DNA of 64,000 bases from Primula veris (Eukaryota; Streptophyta; Magnoliopsida; Ericales; Primulaceae), in the NCBI GenBank assembly GCA_963682055.1, contig OY821741.1, forward strand, positions 27,722,711-27,786,710. Reading direction: 5' to 3'. The translations under genes and the position numbers were made by a program. The notes under the pieces were generated by a model that ran no database searches, was not told the DNA's origin, and saw only the letters and a program-made list of their open reading frames with translations. Below are positions 34,649 to 45,434 of the stretch, piece by piece. Each line of letters starts with the position of its first letter. Position 1 is the first letter of the stretch.

Positions 34649-37600
34649 TATGATTATACTGTTTATGGATTTCATTTATTATTTTCTTCGATTGATCAGA
34701 TATTTAATCAATATTTGGATTAAATTTTCAATCTACTAGGATTCTAGATTTTATGTCCGTATGTTGTTCTGCTTTATTTTACAGTTCAAATCTTGTTGAC
34801 AACGTCTGTAACAATATTGCATGTAAGATAATAAGTTCATATTTATATTTATACATTGTTCTGATTGAGTAGATATTTTTAATCAGTATTATATAGATCA
34901 AAATTATTCAATCTGTTATATACATGTTATCAAGTACGGAGTGTGTGTGAGTTTGTGGTGTATAGTGCATGCGTGAGAGAGTAGAAGTAGAACTCTGTTA
35001 GTACTGTTATTATGTTCTACTAGTTTTGATAACATAATTAAGTATGTTCTTGTTCACATATGTATACAGTTGATAATTGAGAAATTTATTTTCTGGAAAA
35101 ATTATCTATGATATGCACGAACTATGAGTTTGTTAAAAGTCAAATTTGTTTAAAATCATGGATATTATAATTTTTTTTGACATAGATTTTGGCTTGAAAA
35201 ATTATTAATTACAGATTATGTGATCTTATTTTGTACACGTTACATATGAGTGTATATGTATTGATGTGTTTTTTTGTAGACCGCTCGCGATGGTTTTCGC
35301 TGCCTCTAAGCTCGCGGGGCATGGCTTGGACGGCTGTCGGACTTTGGGCTCACAGTGACGGTTGATAGAGAGTCAAGCGACTGGTGGGTGGAGCTAATGG
35401 CGGCGGCTAGCGTTTCATAACCCTAGATGATGAAAATTGATCAGGGACTGAATTATGTGAATTTAGAGATTGGGTGGACTACCCTTGTTATTCTTTAAGT
35501 TTGTTGTTAACTCAGAGTTGTTCTTTTAGTTTTCAAAGTTAGCATTACACCTAGTGTTTTCTAAAAGAAACAATGTTGATTCAAAACAGTTTCAGAAAAT
35601 TATAACTTGACCCACAAGTTACAGATTTGGACATATATAGTATTACCATTTATATAAGATCTGGAAATTGTATATAATTAATTAGTAACCATTTAGTTTC
35701 AATTGATTCTTATTATTCATTAATAATAGTTTAGGTTTAATTAATTGGAAACTATTTAGATAGAATTGATAATTAGTTTATCGATTTATTAATAGTTTGA
35801 ATTTGATTAAATGGATTAATTAATATTGTTTAGACTTAATTAGTTTGTTTGATAATTAATTAATAACAATTAGATTTAATTAATGGTTAATGAAATTTTT
35901 TGAAAGAAAATTATAAGTGATGTATTTAATTTCACGCATTGGCTATATTGCCTTCCTCCCCATCGGATGTAATTAATTGCGGATCGCTAAGTATAATTTA
36001 TATCCCTAAATGCTACAAATAACTAAGTGCGAGAGTGAATTTATTTCATATAAATGTCATGGTCTCTATCGCTAATTTATAGATTAAGTAATTATTTTAT
36101 GTGTTGCCTATAGTGTCTTCTTCACATCAAATGGAATAATTATGCAAGCATCAAGTATAAAGTATAAATGTTTTGTTAGTATCTAATCACCTCTCCATCT
36201 GAGGGATTATATATTGGAACAATGGATTTATAATACGCAATGATATTCACTTCGATATAAATATTATTATCCCTCTCCATCTGAGGCTATGTTAATATTT
36301 ATATGACCGAAGTTAAGTCAAGATATTAATTTTAATTTGACATTTGCCTAGACAGTAAAATTAAATGTCTAAACTAGAATATCGAATGTTAAATAATAGA
36401 CGTTCTCCCATCGAAGCATATTATTTATGGTGATTAGGCTGGTGGTGGATTAAAGTTTTAAATATTCGATTAGAGACCATTTTTATTGATGATTCATAGT
36501 TATTTTTGTTGCTCATTTATTTATTTTATTACAAATAGTTTTCTCATTATAATTAATATAATTTATGCCACTAGTTAACATACTTAGAAGTACAGTTGTT
36601 TATTTGAATTATTATGACTGAAAATGAAATACTAGGGTTTTTTTTATTTGATGGCTAATAAGAAAAGTTTTGTTTTTTTTAAATTATGTCCATCGACTCC
36701 GGGTGAGCGGGTCACTAATTAGTTGACACGGTCTTATTGTAGGTGGACTGAATAGAATATAATGAGATGAAGCGGTATTACATATTGACATTTATGTCAA
36801 ATGTATTGCAACGTCAGCATCAATCAATGTCATATTTCTATGACATCACAATGTATCTAAAATGTATGTTTAAGATTCGGATTCTGATGATAGATAAAAT
36901 AACATGTGAAACTTGTTAAACACAATAATGACGAAGAGACACAGATTAAGGATCATGTTCTTGAACTACTAGAGATCATTAAAGGTGAAATCAATGGCGA
37001 AAGCCAAGTTGGTAGTTAAAACACCAAAAGGTCTCATTAGTCAATTTTTCCTTAGGTTAATGAAAATATTTCTGTTTCTAAACCAAAAGGTTATAAGAAA
37101 AGGAAATGTCTCATGAACAGGTAGCAAGTCATTTAAAGTAATATTGTCTGAAACATTTAACTTAAGATTAAGCTATAAGTTGTGTCTCCTTCACTTGTTG
37201 CTGAAAAATGTTTAGTGATTGTATCTAATCTAAGTTGGTGTGTAGATATTGGAATCACTAATCATGTTTGCAATTTATTGCAGGGGTTATAGCAAACCTG
37301 ACAGCTTGGTGATGGTGAGATTTATATATTTGAAAGATACCAGGAGTTGTATTAGAAATATATTAGAATTTGATTAGTAGTAATCATATATTGATAATAG
37401 TAGACATTCTTATATATACCTTCCATTACAAAGAACTTTGGTTCGATTTCTAAGATAATGTATGAAGACATTTTATTTATTTTAATGACTCTCTGGTTAT
37501 TAGTTAAAATAGGCAATTTGTCAAATATGGTAAATAAATGAATGATCTTTACATTATTATTAAATTCTAATTCTACATAAGCAATTAAATTTGAATAATA

Positions 37601-39698
37601 TCATTAACATACCATGTTAGAAAAAGTAACCTTCAAGTACACCTAGATTATTTTAATCTAAAAAGTATGTCAAACCTGCTTTAAAATGGTATATTTGGAT
37701 CATTGAAAGTGGAGGCACTACCAGCTCTTCAATTGTTTTTAGATAGTAAAATTACCAAGTGGTCTTCCATGACCAAAGGTTATATGAGATCCATGATATA
37801 TGAGTTTAAGGATTAGTTCATTCTGATTTGTGTAATCATATGAGATCCATGATATATGAGTTTTGAATAGACGGTCACATTTATTTGTTATTATTCAAAG
37901 TAAATGTACATTCATTTGATGCGTCATACGTTTAAATGCTTTGAAGTATTCAATACTTTTAAGATGAAGAAAGATAAGGATCTTGGAAATGTATATCGAC
38001 AATTCGATATGATCGAGGTAACGAGTAACTCTTTTGTTTAGCTAGTTGACTATTTATCAGAGATAGAGATTATATTCCAGTTGACTTCGCTAAATATATA
38101 ATCATAGAACGGTGTAGTAAAAGGAAGGTAAAATACTCTTATGGGAATGGTTAGGTTAATAGTGGATTATTTTGCTAATTTAATCATTTTTGGGGTACGT
38201 AGTAGAAACATAGCGTAAATCTTACACTCAATTCTATCTTAATTAGTACCTATTACTTTCATAGAACTATGGTGCAAAACTAGTCTTAGAAAGTTCTGTT
38301 ATATGGAAGTTCAGCACACGTGTTGAAGGGAAACTCAAATAAGTTGGAATCAAATATTGATCTTTGATTCTTGCTGGATATCTCAAAGAAACGAAAGGTG
38401 GTTTTGTGTATTACCTAAGAATCGAAAGTCACTGTTAGCATACATGACTGATTCTTGGAAAATGATTAGATGTTAACCACAAACCCAAAATAAGGATTAG
38501 CTTGAAAGTAGTTGAGAGAAGCTAGAGAGACTTTATTTATTATATATTTATAGTTCAAAATGATACGTTGCATGATAGACTCTCAGATACGTTTTCTCAG
38601 TAGGAGAAATCGAGTGATTCATGTAAAGGATGTTGGTGTATAACAAAAGTTCAAAGGCTCATAATTCTTAGTACTTATAGAGAGGTTCATCATAGTAGGA
38701 GGGTCTTGAAATGCATTTCTTATAATTAGGATAATCTTACGAGATGATCCTGGATAAGTTGGAAACTAAATCTAGTACTTACAATGAATCTTAAAGAGAT
38801 AAATATGCAAAGCATTGGCAACTAGCTGTGAAATATGGTCAAGATATTTTTCCTTATTGGAAGTCTTGAGTAGTACTTTTATAATACAACTAGATGTTAT
38901 TCAAGCAAATGGTCAATAGCACAGGTTGTGCAAGCTTGATAAGTCTTTAGACGTACTTAAGCAGGCATCTAGGTCTTCTTTTATCCGCTTTTTATCTGGC
39001 TATAAAGTATTATTACTTTGATCAATGGTCCGATAAGTAGTGTAAGTACTACAAGCATGATGGGTGCATCTTGATATTTTTGGTACTATGTGTAAATTAA
39101 CTTAGTCATCATATGTGATGTGAGATTGTTATTTACAGTAAATGTATGATTATCCAGATAGTTAGATATGAAAGGATTTGAGACAAGCCAGTCACATCAA
39201 TTGATGTTGGGCTTCTCACAAAGCAAGATATATCGGTTCTAAATCTAGCCAAATTTAGCATACTAGTTTTCATGAAAATATTACTCCTTACGGATTTGGA
39301 ATGTTGTATAGATGGTTCCATATGCGTTGGCTATTGGAAGTCTCATGTATGTTATGAAATTTGTTAGATATTATATTTATTTTTCCTTTGATATTGTTAG
39401 TAGATATAAATCTAACTCATTGTGGGATTGTTTAACTATGGTAAAATATTTAATAAAATATCTTAAATGATTAAGGATTAAATGTAATTTTACCAACAAG
39501 TTAGTCTTTCATTATTTTGATTAGTAGAGTTGGATTTTTAGTCGAGTAGTATTTCTAGAAAATCAGCATAGAGTTAAAAGTGAATATGATTACATCAAAA
39601 CTTTCTAGTAGATCATTTTATTAAAAAAAAATTTGGTAAAGATCTTAAATAAACAGAGGGGGTGAGAGTTTGATGTACGGCATCATGACTTTAAATAT
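34649..39698 (+). pseudogene. gag-pol: Degenerate interior of the plus-strand copia element
   Basis: Heavily decayed. Gag-like DHVLELLEIIKGEING is readable near 36950-36995. A protease-like segment with the remnant of WCVDTGATNHVCN (here WCVDIGITNHVCN) is at about 37231-37270, followed by LGDGEIYI near 37302. Integrase- or RT-like pieces (e.g. GMVRLIVDYFANLIIFG near 38142-38200) follow. No frame exceeds about 65 codons. A 135-bp GC-rich patch at 35279-35415 stands out from the AT-rich surroundings. The element runs from the PBS to a PPT at 39699. Confidence 0.65.
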
Positions 39699-39709
39699 AA
39701 GTGGGAGAT
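39699..39709 (+). promoter_or_regulatory. Polypurine tract of the degenerate copia element
   Basis: AAGTGGGAGAT directly before TGTTAGAATG, the start of the 3' LTR. Confidence 0.75.
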
Positions 39710-39936
39710 TGTTAGAATGAATTATAAGTGATTTGGTGTGGAAATTACGACTTACACATAGAAGATCAAATCATTGGATCTTACATAATATATATTTTAT
39801 CGTTCACAACTTTAAATAGAGTAGACAACCATCAGTATAGGTGTATCATAGAGTTTTAGTAGGTATGTCTTGACTACAGGAAACGGTTGAGTTTCGACCA
39901 TTTGTGCTAATATACTTAGAATATATTGAACAAGAC
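39710..39936 (+). repeat. First part of the 3' LTR of the degenerate copia element
   Basis: Begins TGTTAGAATG after the PPT and is interrupted at 39936 by the Tat element. It resumes at 62761. The outer 5' LTR copy of this part is missing, so the assignment rests on the PPT and on continuity at the insertion site. Confidence 0.65.
39932..39936. repeat. Target site duplication AAGAC (left) of the Tat element
   Basis: Identical to 62756-62760, exactly outside the two LTRs 22.8 kb apart. Confidence 0.92.
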
Positions 39937-40913
39937 TGTTTCACACAAATTTTCACTAAGGCTTGAAAATAAAAGACAAGAAAATTAACGGTGAACAAAA
40001 GAATTTATATTTCAATTTATGCGAGTACAATTCTCTGAATAATTTTGTACAAAGCTAGAAAACAAATAATCATTTGATTCTTCCTTCGAACAACTTTTGG
40101 TGGCTTGATTGACTTGTTTTGGGATCGAATGCTTGAATTCTTGAATAAACACTTTATGTGAGCTTGATATTGTTTATGTTGATCAAATGTTGATTCTCTT
40201 GAGTTTGTTTTGTACTTGATTGGTGTTCTTCAACTTTAATGAAGATATTGGTTGTCTTGATCTTGAGAAATGTTGAGTTTGCGGCTTTGAATGCTTCTTG
40301 CGGATCGAACGATGGATTTGTTTGAGTTTGTTGATAAACTTGGTTGAAGATCTTCGAATTTGTTGAAGGTCTTTGAAGATTGATCTCGAGAAACGTCTGA
40401 TTTGCGACCTTTAATGCTTATTGTGGATCGAACGTAGTATCTTCTTCGATTTGTTGATGAACTTGATGAAACTTCGAATCTTCTTGCTGATCTTCGAGGC
40501 TTTGAGGCTTGATTTTGGCTTGAATTATGCACATCTGCTCTCTAAGTCTTCTTTGCCTTGAATTTTTGTGTGTCAAAAATGCGAAGCCTCTACAAGTTTG
40601 ACATTTTTACCAAATAAGTCCATGAACAAATAAGTGCATTTAAACAAACCCAAATGGTTTGGAAGCATTACAAAAGAGCATTATATATGAAGTTACTTAT
40701 TTGTAATAAATTAAACACTTTCGAGAAAAGAAATATTTTATATTTTATATATTTATTATCTTTTTCTAATAAATATGTATTTTTCTTCTCTTTTTGCCTT
40801 TACTATACTAATATTTCCTTCTTTCTTTTAATTTGAAAATTAGTAATTACTTTTAATTTAATTTAGGACACATGTGTCACATTTTTAGTGGCTGCAAAAT
40901 TTGAGTGGCTACA
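39937..40913 (-). repeat. 3' LTR of the Tat element (977 bp, two internal modules, TATA deleted)
   Basis: Compared with the other LTR it has two rather than three copies of an approximately 122-bp module (CTTGAGAAACGT...CGGATCGAAC...GATCTTC) and lacks about 55 bp near 40585 that in the other LTR contains the TATA box. Confidence 0.9.
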
Positions 40914-41223
40914 AATGCCTTTTCGAGACTTGTTTACTTGAATTTTTGAAATGAATGAGTCTCGAGCAGTATTATTATTTTATTTTAATTTTTAGAGAGT
41001 TTGGAAACTTTCAAACTGATATCGAAAAATAAATAAATTACTTAAGCCGATGAGAAAAATTAAGCTTTTTATTTATTTTTTTTGACATAAAATTAAGTTT
41101 TTATGCCGGTGTTAAACAAAATTTTGTTCCGGAACACTATTCTTTTGGTAATCTCTTTTAAAAGGATTTAAAGTCCAAACTCTCTATTTATTTATTTATA
41201 TTATTAGGTCATGTAAGCACCAC
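40914..41223 (-). other. 3' untranslated stretch of the Tat element with polypurine tract
   Basis: Minus-strand CGAAAAGGCATT at about 40914-40925 abuts the 3' LTR and is the likely PPT. The rest is AT-rich and non-coding. Confidence 0.5.
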
Positions 41224-42009
41224 GAGTCCAAATCTTCTACCTCCTATTCTCTGTCCCCTTCCGTGCCCCCTTACTTATTTTATCCAAAAAAAAATTCTAA
41301 AAAACTTGAAAAAAATTGTACAATTACTATAATACATGTATCAATACATTCTAATAATTAATTTTTTTTTTTAAAATACACACGCAATTTATTTTGGAAT
41401 AAATATATAAATTAGTGTAAATTAAACATTAAATCTTAAAAAAAATTGTCTAAAGCACTATTATGCTCAAATGTTTTAAAATTTGAATACAGTATAATAT
41501 AAAAGATTATAAATTTGCGGAATAAGTTGTGAAAATTTAAAATTTGAGTGAAAATAAGTAAGGGGGCACGGAATGGGATAGAGAATAGGAGGTAGAAGAT
41601 TTGGACTCTCAATACATGGGTGGTGGTTGAGTCCAAATCTTCTACCCCCTATTCTCTATCCCCTTCCGTGCCCTCTTGCTTATTTTTACTCAAATTTTAA
41701 ATTTTCACTTGTTCCGCAAATTTATAATCTTTTATATTATATTGTATTCAAATTTTAAAACATTTCAGCATAATAGTGCTTTAGACAATTTTTTTAAGAT
41801 TTAATGTTTAATTTACACTAATTTATATATTTATTCCAAAATAAATTGCGTGTGTATTTTAAAAAAAAAAATTAATTATTGGAATGTATTGATACATGTA
41901 TTATAGTAATTGTATAATTATTTTCAAATTTTTTAGAATTTTTTTTTGGATAAAATAAGGAAGATGGCACGGAAGGGGATAGAGAATATGGGGTAGAAAA
42001 TTTGGACTC
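41224..42009. repeat. Two MITE copies in head-to-head inverted orientation, forming a long inverted repeat
   Basis: Copy 1 is 41224-41608 and copy 2 is 41629-42009. Each has terminal inverted repeats of about 45 bp that start GAGTCCAAATCTTCTACC and continue through TATTCTCT(A/G)TCCCCTTCCGTGC. The interior of copy 2 is the reverse complement of copy 1, so the pair makes arms of about 385 bp with a 20-bp spacer. Long TIRs with an AT-rich non-coding core suggest a Mutator-like MITE; no clear 9-bp TSD was found. Confidence 0.8.
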
Positions 42010-42052
42010 CACGGAAGGGGATAGAGAATAGGAGATAGAAGATTTGGACTCC
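42010..42052. repeat. Orphan third copy of the MITE terminal repeat
   Basis: CACGGAAGGGGATAGAGAAT and the following ATTTGGACTCC repeat the right TIR immediately after MITE copy 2. It could mark a third, deleted copy or an unequal exchange. Confidence 0.7.
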
Positions 42053-42253
42053 TGAAACATGCGTTTAACCAAACCATTCTTTTGACTTCCTTAAAGACTA
42101 GGAGAAATTTAAAGAAAATCTATCTGATACACAAAAACCAATTTTGAGCTTTCCTTGCTACTAAACTGATTAGCACAAAGATAGCAACTGATTAAAACGG
42201 ATACTTTTTTATTTTCTCAGCTTTTGGTGGAAAGACACGTTATTTCTCAAGCC

Positions 42254-42261
42254 TATAAATA
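42254..42261 (+). promoter_or_regulatory. TATA box of the antisense PMD gene
   Basis: TATAAATA (context AGCCTATAAATAGT) on the plus strand, about 1.25 kb upstream of the ATG at 43521. The stretch between would be 5' UTR and intron, ending in a TTTTTTACAG acceptor at 43498-43507. Confidence 0.45.
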
Positions 42262-43520
42262 GTAACTTCCCTTAGCTATAAAATCATACCCAAAAACAAT
42301 CTGTTCTTTAATTTCCCTATATTCTTTTACGCAAGTCCGATTCTAGAGTTTTCCTTTTAATTTCTTTTTGGAGTAGTGTTAAAGTTTGTACTCAAACTTA
42401 CTCTTCTGGTCGAATGCCTCAATAGGTTGGTTTACTTATCCATCACTTTTAGCAAATATATCTCTTTTATTTTTAGAAGTAATTAAGTTGCATGCCATGT
42501 GAATGTTTAGGCAAGAACTTGGTTTTTCTTCCGAAAATAGACAATTAGTTTAGACATTAAACATATGTACAAGTGTTTTTTTTGTTTTTGCTTTTTTTTC
42601 AGTTGGTACTTATTTGCTTGATGTTCTAGGATCGTATTATGAGATTCTTTTTCTAGCAAAAATATAGTCACCTAGACATTATCCCTCTTATTCTAGCATA
42701 GTTTTTTGCTGCGCAAATTAATTTCTACATGTTTTAGAGATGGAAAAATAAAACTTAAGAGAAGAATTAGTAGACTAAAAAATACATAAGCACGTTTTTT
42801 TTATTACTCTTCTACTCATAGTTAATCAGAAGCATTTTACTTTAGTGAACACAAAAGGTGAGTATGTACTCAATTTGAACAACGTTGAGTTGCGTCATAA
42901 GCTTTCCTTTTGTGTGGAGAAATGGAAAATAAAGTAAATCGCACATTTTGTAACTTATTGAATTTTGTTGCCACGATAACAAATCTTAGTGACTTTTTCT
43001 TAAAAACAAAATGATGCCATTATCACCAATAGTCTGCACTTTTATGACCAAAATTTATGCATGTATTCGTATACGAAAGTGTAGCTATACAAATGTTAAA
43101 TTTTCTATGATTTTAATTGTTGATTTAACCATCACAATAGTTTGGTAAAAACAAAGTGGAGAATGCATAAATTTTGATATTATAGTTTTGTTTTACCTGT
43201 TCCTTTATAAAGTCTGTCCTTTTATAAAGTATACTGTAGAGAAACCTGAACATGGTCTTGACCATGGATTTTTTTGAGTGTTTGGATCTCTGGTTCTTCA
43301 TGGAAAGTGTTTGATTTTGATTTAAACTGGTTCAAGGTTTGGGTCGTCTCTACGGAGTCGTTGCTGGCTCGGTTTCGACCATCAAGGGCCCATGATTAAG
43401 CTTGTCTCTGCGGAGTCATCGCTGGCACGGTTTCGTTTAATAGGTCCTTGTAACTGTTCCGTAATTCATCCTATTTTACTTTACATGACCCTCCTTATTT
43501 TTTACAGAGTTGGTATCATC
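42262..43520 (+). other. 5' leader region of the antisense PMD gene
   Basis: No coding frame. Contains a two-copy direct repeat at about 43343-43440 (GTCTCT(A/G)CGGAGTC(G/A)(T/C)TGCTGGC(T/A)CGGTTTCG) and a pyrimidine-rich 3' splice site (ATTTTTTACAG) at 43497-43507, 13 bases before the ATG. A 5' UTR intron is inferred. Confidence 0.45.
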
Positions 43521-44773
43521 ATGGTGAAATTTGAGATAGCCTGTAGCAAGGATGACAAGAAGTTGGTTATTACATCACATGGAAAAATGACCTCCCTCAT
43601 CATTTCTCGCCCATTGACCGGGAGACATGCTCTACCTGGACTTCCCTTGGACAATATTCCGAAAATCAGGGATTGGACACGCAAAGACCATAACACTAAT
43701 GAGCATTTCTTATTATCGCTTGTTACGACATTCGACGATAAATGCTCGTTCAACACCCTCGGATGAAGGATCATTTATGGGGACGCAAAATGGGGTACTA
43801 CCGTAAATATCTTTGGCAAATTCCATTATGTGCCTAAGTACTGGGAGTGGGCTGAGGACATTCTTGGGCAAAAATGTGTTGCGCTACGTGATTCTCTTCT
43901 TTATGATGCTGTATTTGCATCGCTTTTTACTTATGACAAGGACGTGAACATATTTCGTGCCTTTTGTGAAGCGTGATACCCAGAATCAAACACTCTTCAG
44001 ACTTGCATTGGGGAAGTGTCGCTGACCCCTTGGGATTTGAACGTGATCGGCGGTCTACCAATTGTCGGGGTGATCTATGATGAAGTTGTTCCTTATTCCG
44101 ATGAATTAAAAACAAAAGATAAAGTCGACAGCGATGTCATACAGCCTTGCTGCAAATATTTATTCTACGCATTTCATATCCTTAGTAAAAATGACAAGGT
44201 TTCTTTGAGTGATTGAGTATTATACTGGTTTAAAGGGAATTCAAAGCATGTAAACCCTTAGTTTCAAGTTTGAAATAAGGTGACTCGTCCAACCTACATT
44301 GGGAATCCTAATGGTGTTATCAACACTGTTGAGGGTTGGTCGTCGGAGACAAGGGCTGTTTTTGAGGAGTTTGGTGTACCAGGTCATTTGTACATGGAAT
44401 GAAGGTATATCTTGCGGCATTCTTATCCTGTCGGTCTTCCTGTTTGTTTTTCCTGATGGTTCCAATGTTCATATCCGTCCGAAAACATTTAAACTCGCAA
44501 GCTTGATGGCGATCGGTCGTAAAGTTGGTCTCGCACTCCCAGTTTTGGCAACATTATACAAATGATTGAATGTTATTTCAAATTCAGCAACTCCGGGTTC
44601 GTCAAAGGCCTGTTTTCCCCGTGCATTATCTTCTGGGATGGTTGGCACAATATTTCAGTACACATTACCCGGTACCTCACAGTCGTAATGGTCTAATGAT
44701 GGCTCAATTTTCGGGCCAAGGAGGGGCGATGCTCTATACTGACAAGGGTTCTCGTGAATTGGTTCATTATGTC
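43521..44773 (+). pseudogene. Antisense PMD gene, N-terminal part (plant mobile domain)
   Basis: Plus strand, opposite to the surrounding Tat element. The ATG at 43521 opens MVKFEIACSKDDKKL. Downstream residues ALRDSLLYDAVFASLFTYDK, FRAFCEA, IGEVSLTPWDLNVIGGLPIVG and VLYWFKG match the layout of plant-mobile-domain (PMD, aminotransferase-like) proteins, as do VFPDGSNVHIRPKTFKLASL and HYLLGWLAQYFSTHYP. Stops lie at 43764, 43974, 44214, 44259, 44271 and 44398. Most fall where Trp (TGG to TGA) or Gln (CAG to TAG) would be expected. The frame shifts near 44450 and again between 44560 and 44600. At 44773 the coding DNA is cut by the chromovirus-like insertion and resumes in the same frame at 49963. 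PMD proteins occur both as host nuclear factors and as TE-encoded ORFs; the location favours a TE-carried gene. Confidence 0.75.
44769..44773. repeat. Target site duplication ATGTC (left) of the chromovirus-like element
   Basis: Matches 49958-49962. Confidence 0.9.
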
Positions 44774-44818
44774 TGTCACGCCCCAAAATCCATAAAACAC
44801 AAACAACGAGGCGTGACC
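44774..44818 (-). repeat. 3' terminal repeat (micro-LTR), 45 bp
   Basis: TGTCACGCCCCAAAATCC at the outer end and GAGGCGTGACC at the inner end. A purine tract (minus-strand AAAAAGG) abuts the inner end, as a PPT should. Its core is in the opposite orientation to that of the right-hand repeat. Confidence 0.65.
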
Positions 44819-45434
44819 TTTTTAAACAAAAGAAAATAGAACCTGTTGGTACAAAATTTAAAATTTTAAAGAAAAACACTAGCGAGCTTAAAGGAACAAT
44901 TAATCAATAAATGAAAGTGTTTGCCAAACGCGGCTACAAGACGAGACAGTTTTGACAAATTTATAAAAAGAAATAAACGAATGTAAATTGCCCGTAGGCT
45001 ACAACCTCAAAATATAATTTAATTGAAAAGAAAATGAAAGCCCCGAGCCCATGTGATGTATTGCCATAGCTCCTAACCGAACGTCTCAACCTAAATTGTA
45101 CCTGAAATACAAAATTTTAACGGTGAGTCCCACGCACATAAATAGACGGGAGGGCACCACAAAATACCGTCACTCCATCCCATAAATGCAAGAACCCACA
45201 AACAACAACTACGATAATCAACATATAACAAGAAATATAATAACATCCTACAACGAGATAAATTAAATAACTTCTACACACATCAATAGCATACATGGAC
45301 CTCTCACGCCACCTATCCCAGTCCGTAAGGTAGGTCATTCCCTATCCCTTCGGCCGTCTTATGTCCCCGGAATTAGGGAGAGACATAGACCATTGCTAAC
45401 ATAAAAGTAGATTTATAGTGCGCACTTGGACCTC
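44819..45434 (-). other. 3' non-coding region of the chromovirus-like element
   Basis: No frame of note. Contains one copy of a 57-bp repeat (GACCTCTCACGCCAC...CAATCCCTTCG-like) at 45296-45352, the other being at 45427-45483 where the pol frame ends, and a TATA-like CACTATAAATCTAC on the minus strand near 45410-45423. It may be the body of a formerly longer LTR. Confidence 0.5.

Noticed and set aside
40236..40532. 98-codon Ser/Arg-rich minus-strand ORF
   Set aside because: It lies wholly within the Tat 3' LTR and arises from the 122-bp modules.
43502..44879. Minus-strand frames opposite the PMD exon
   Set aside because: The plus strand carries the conserved PMD motifs; the minus frames are shadows.
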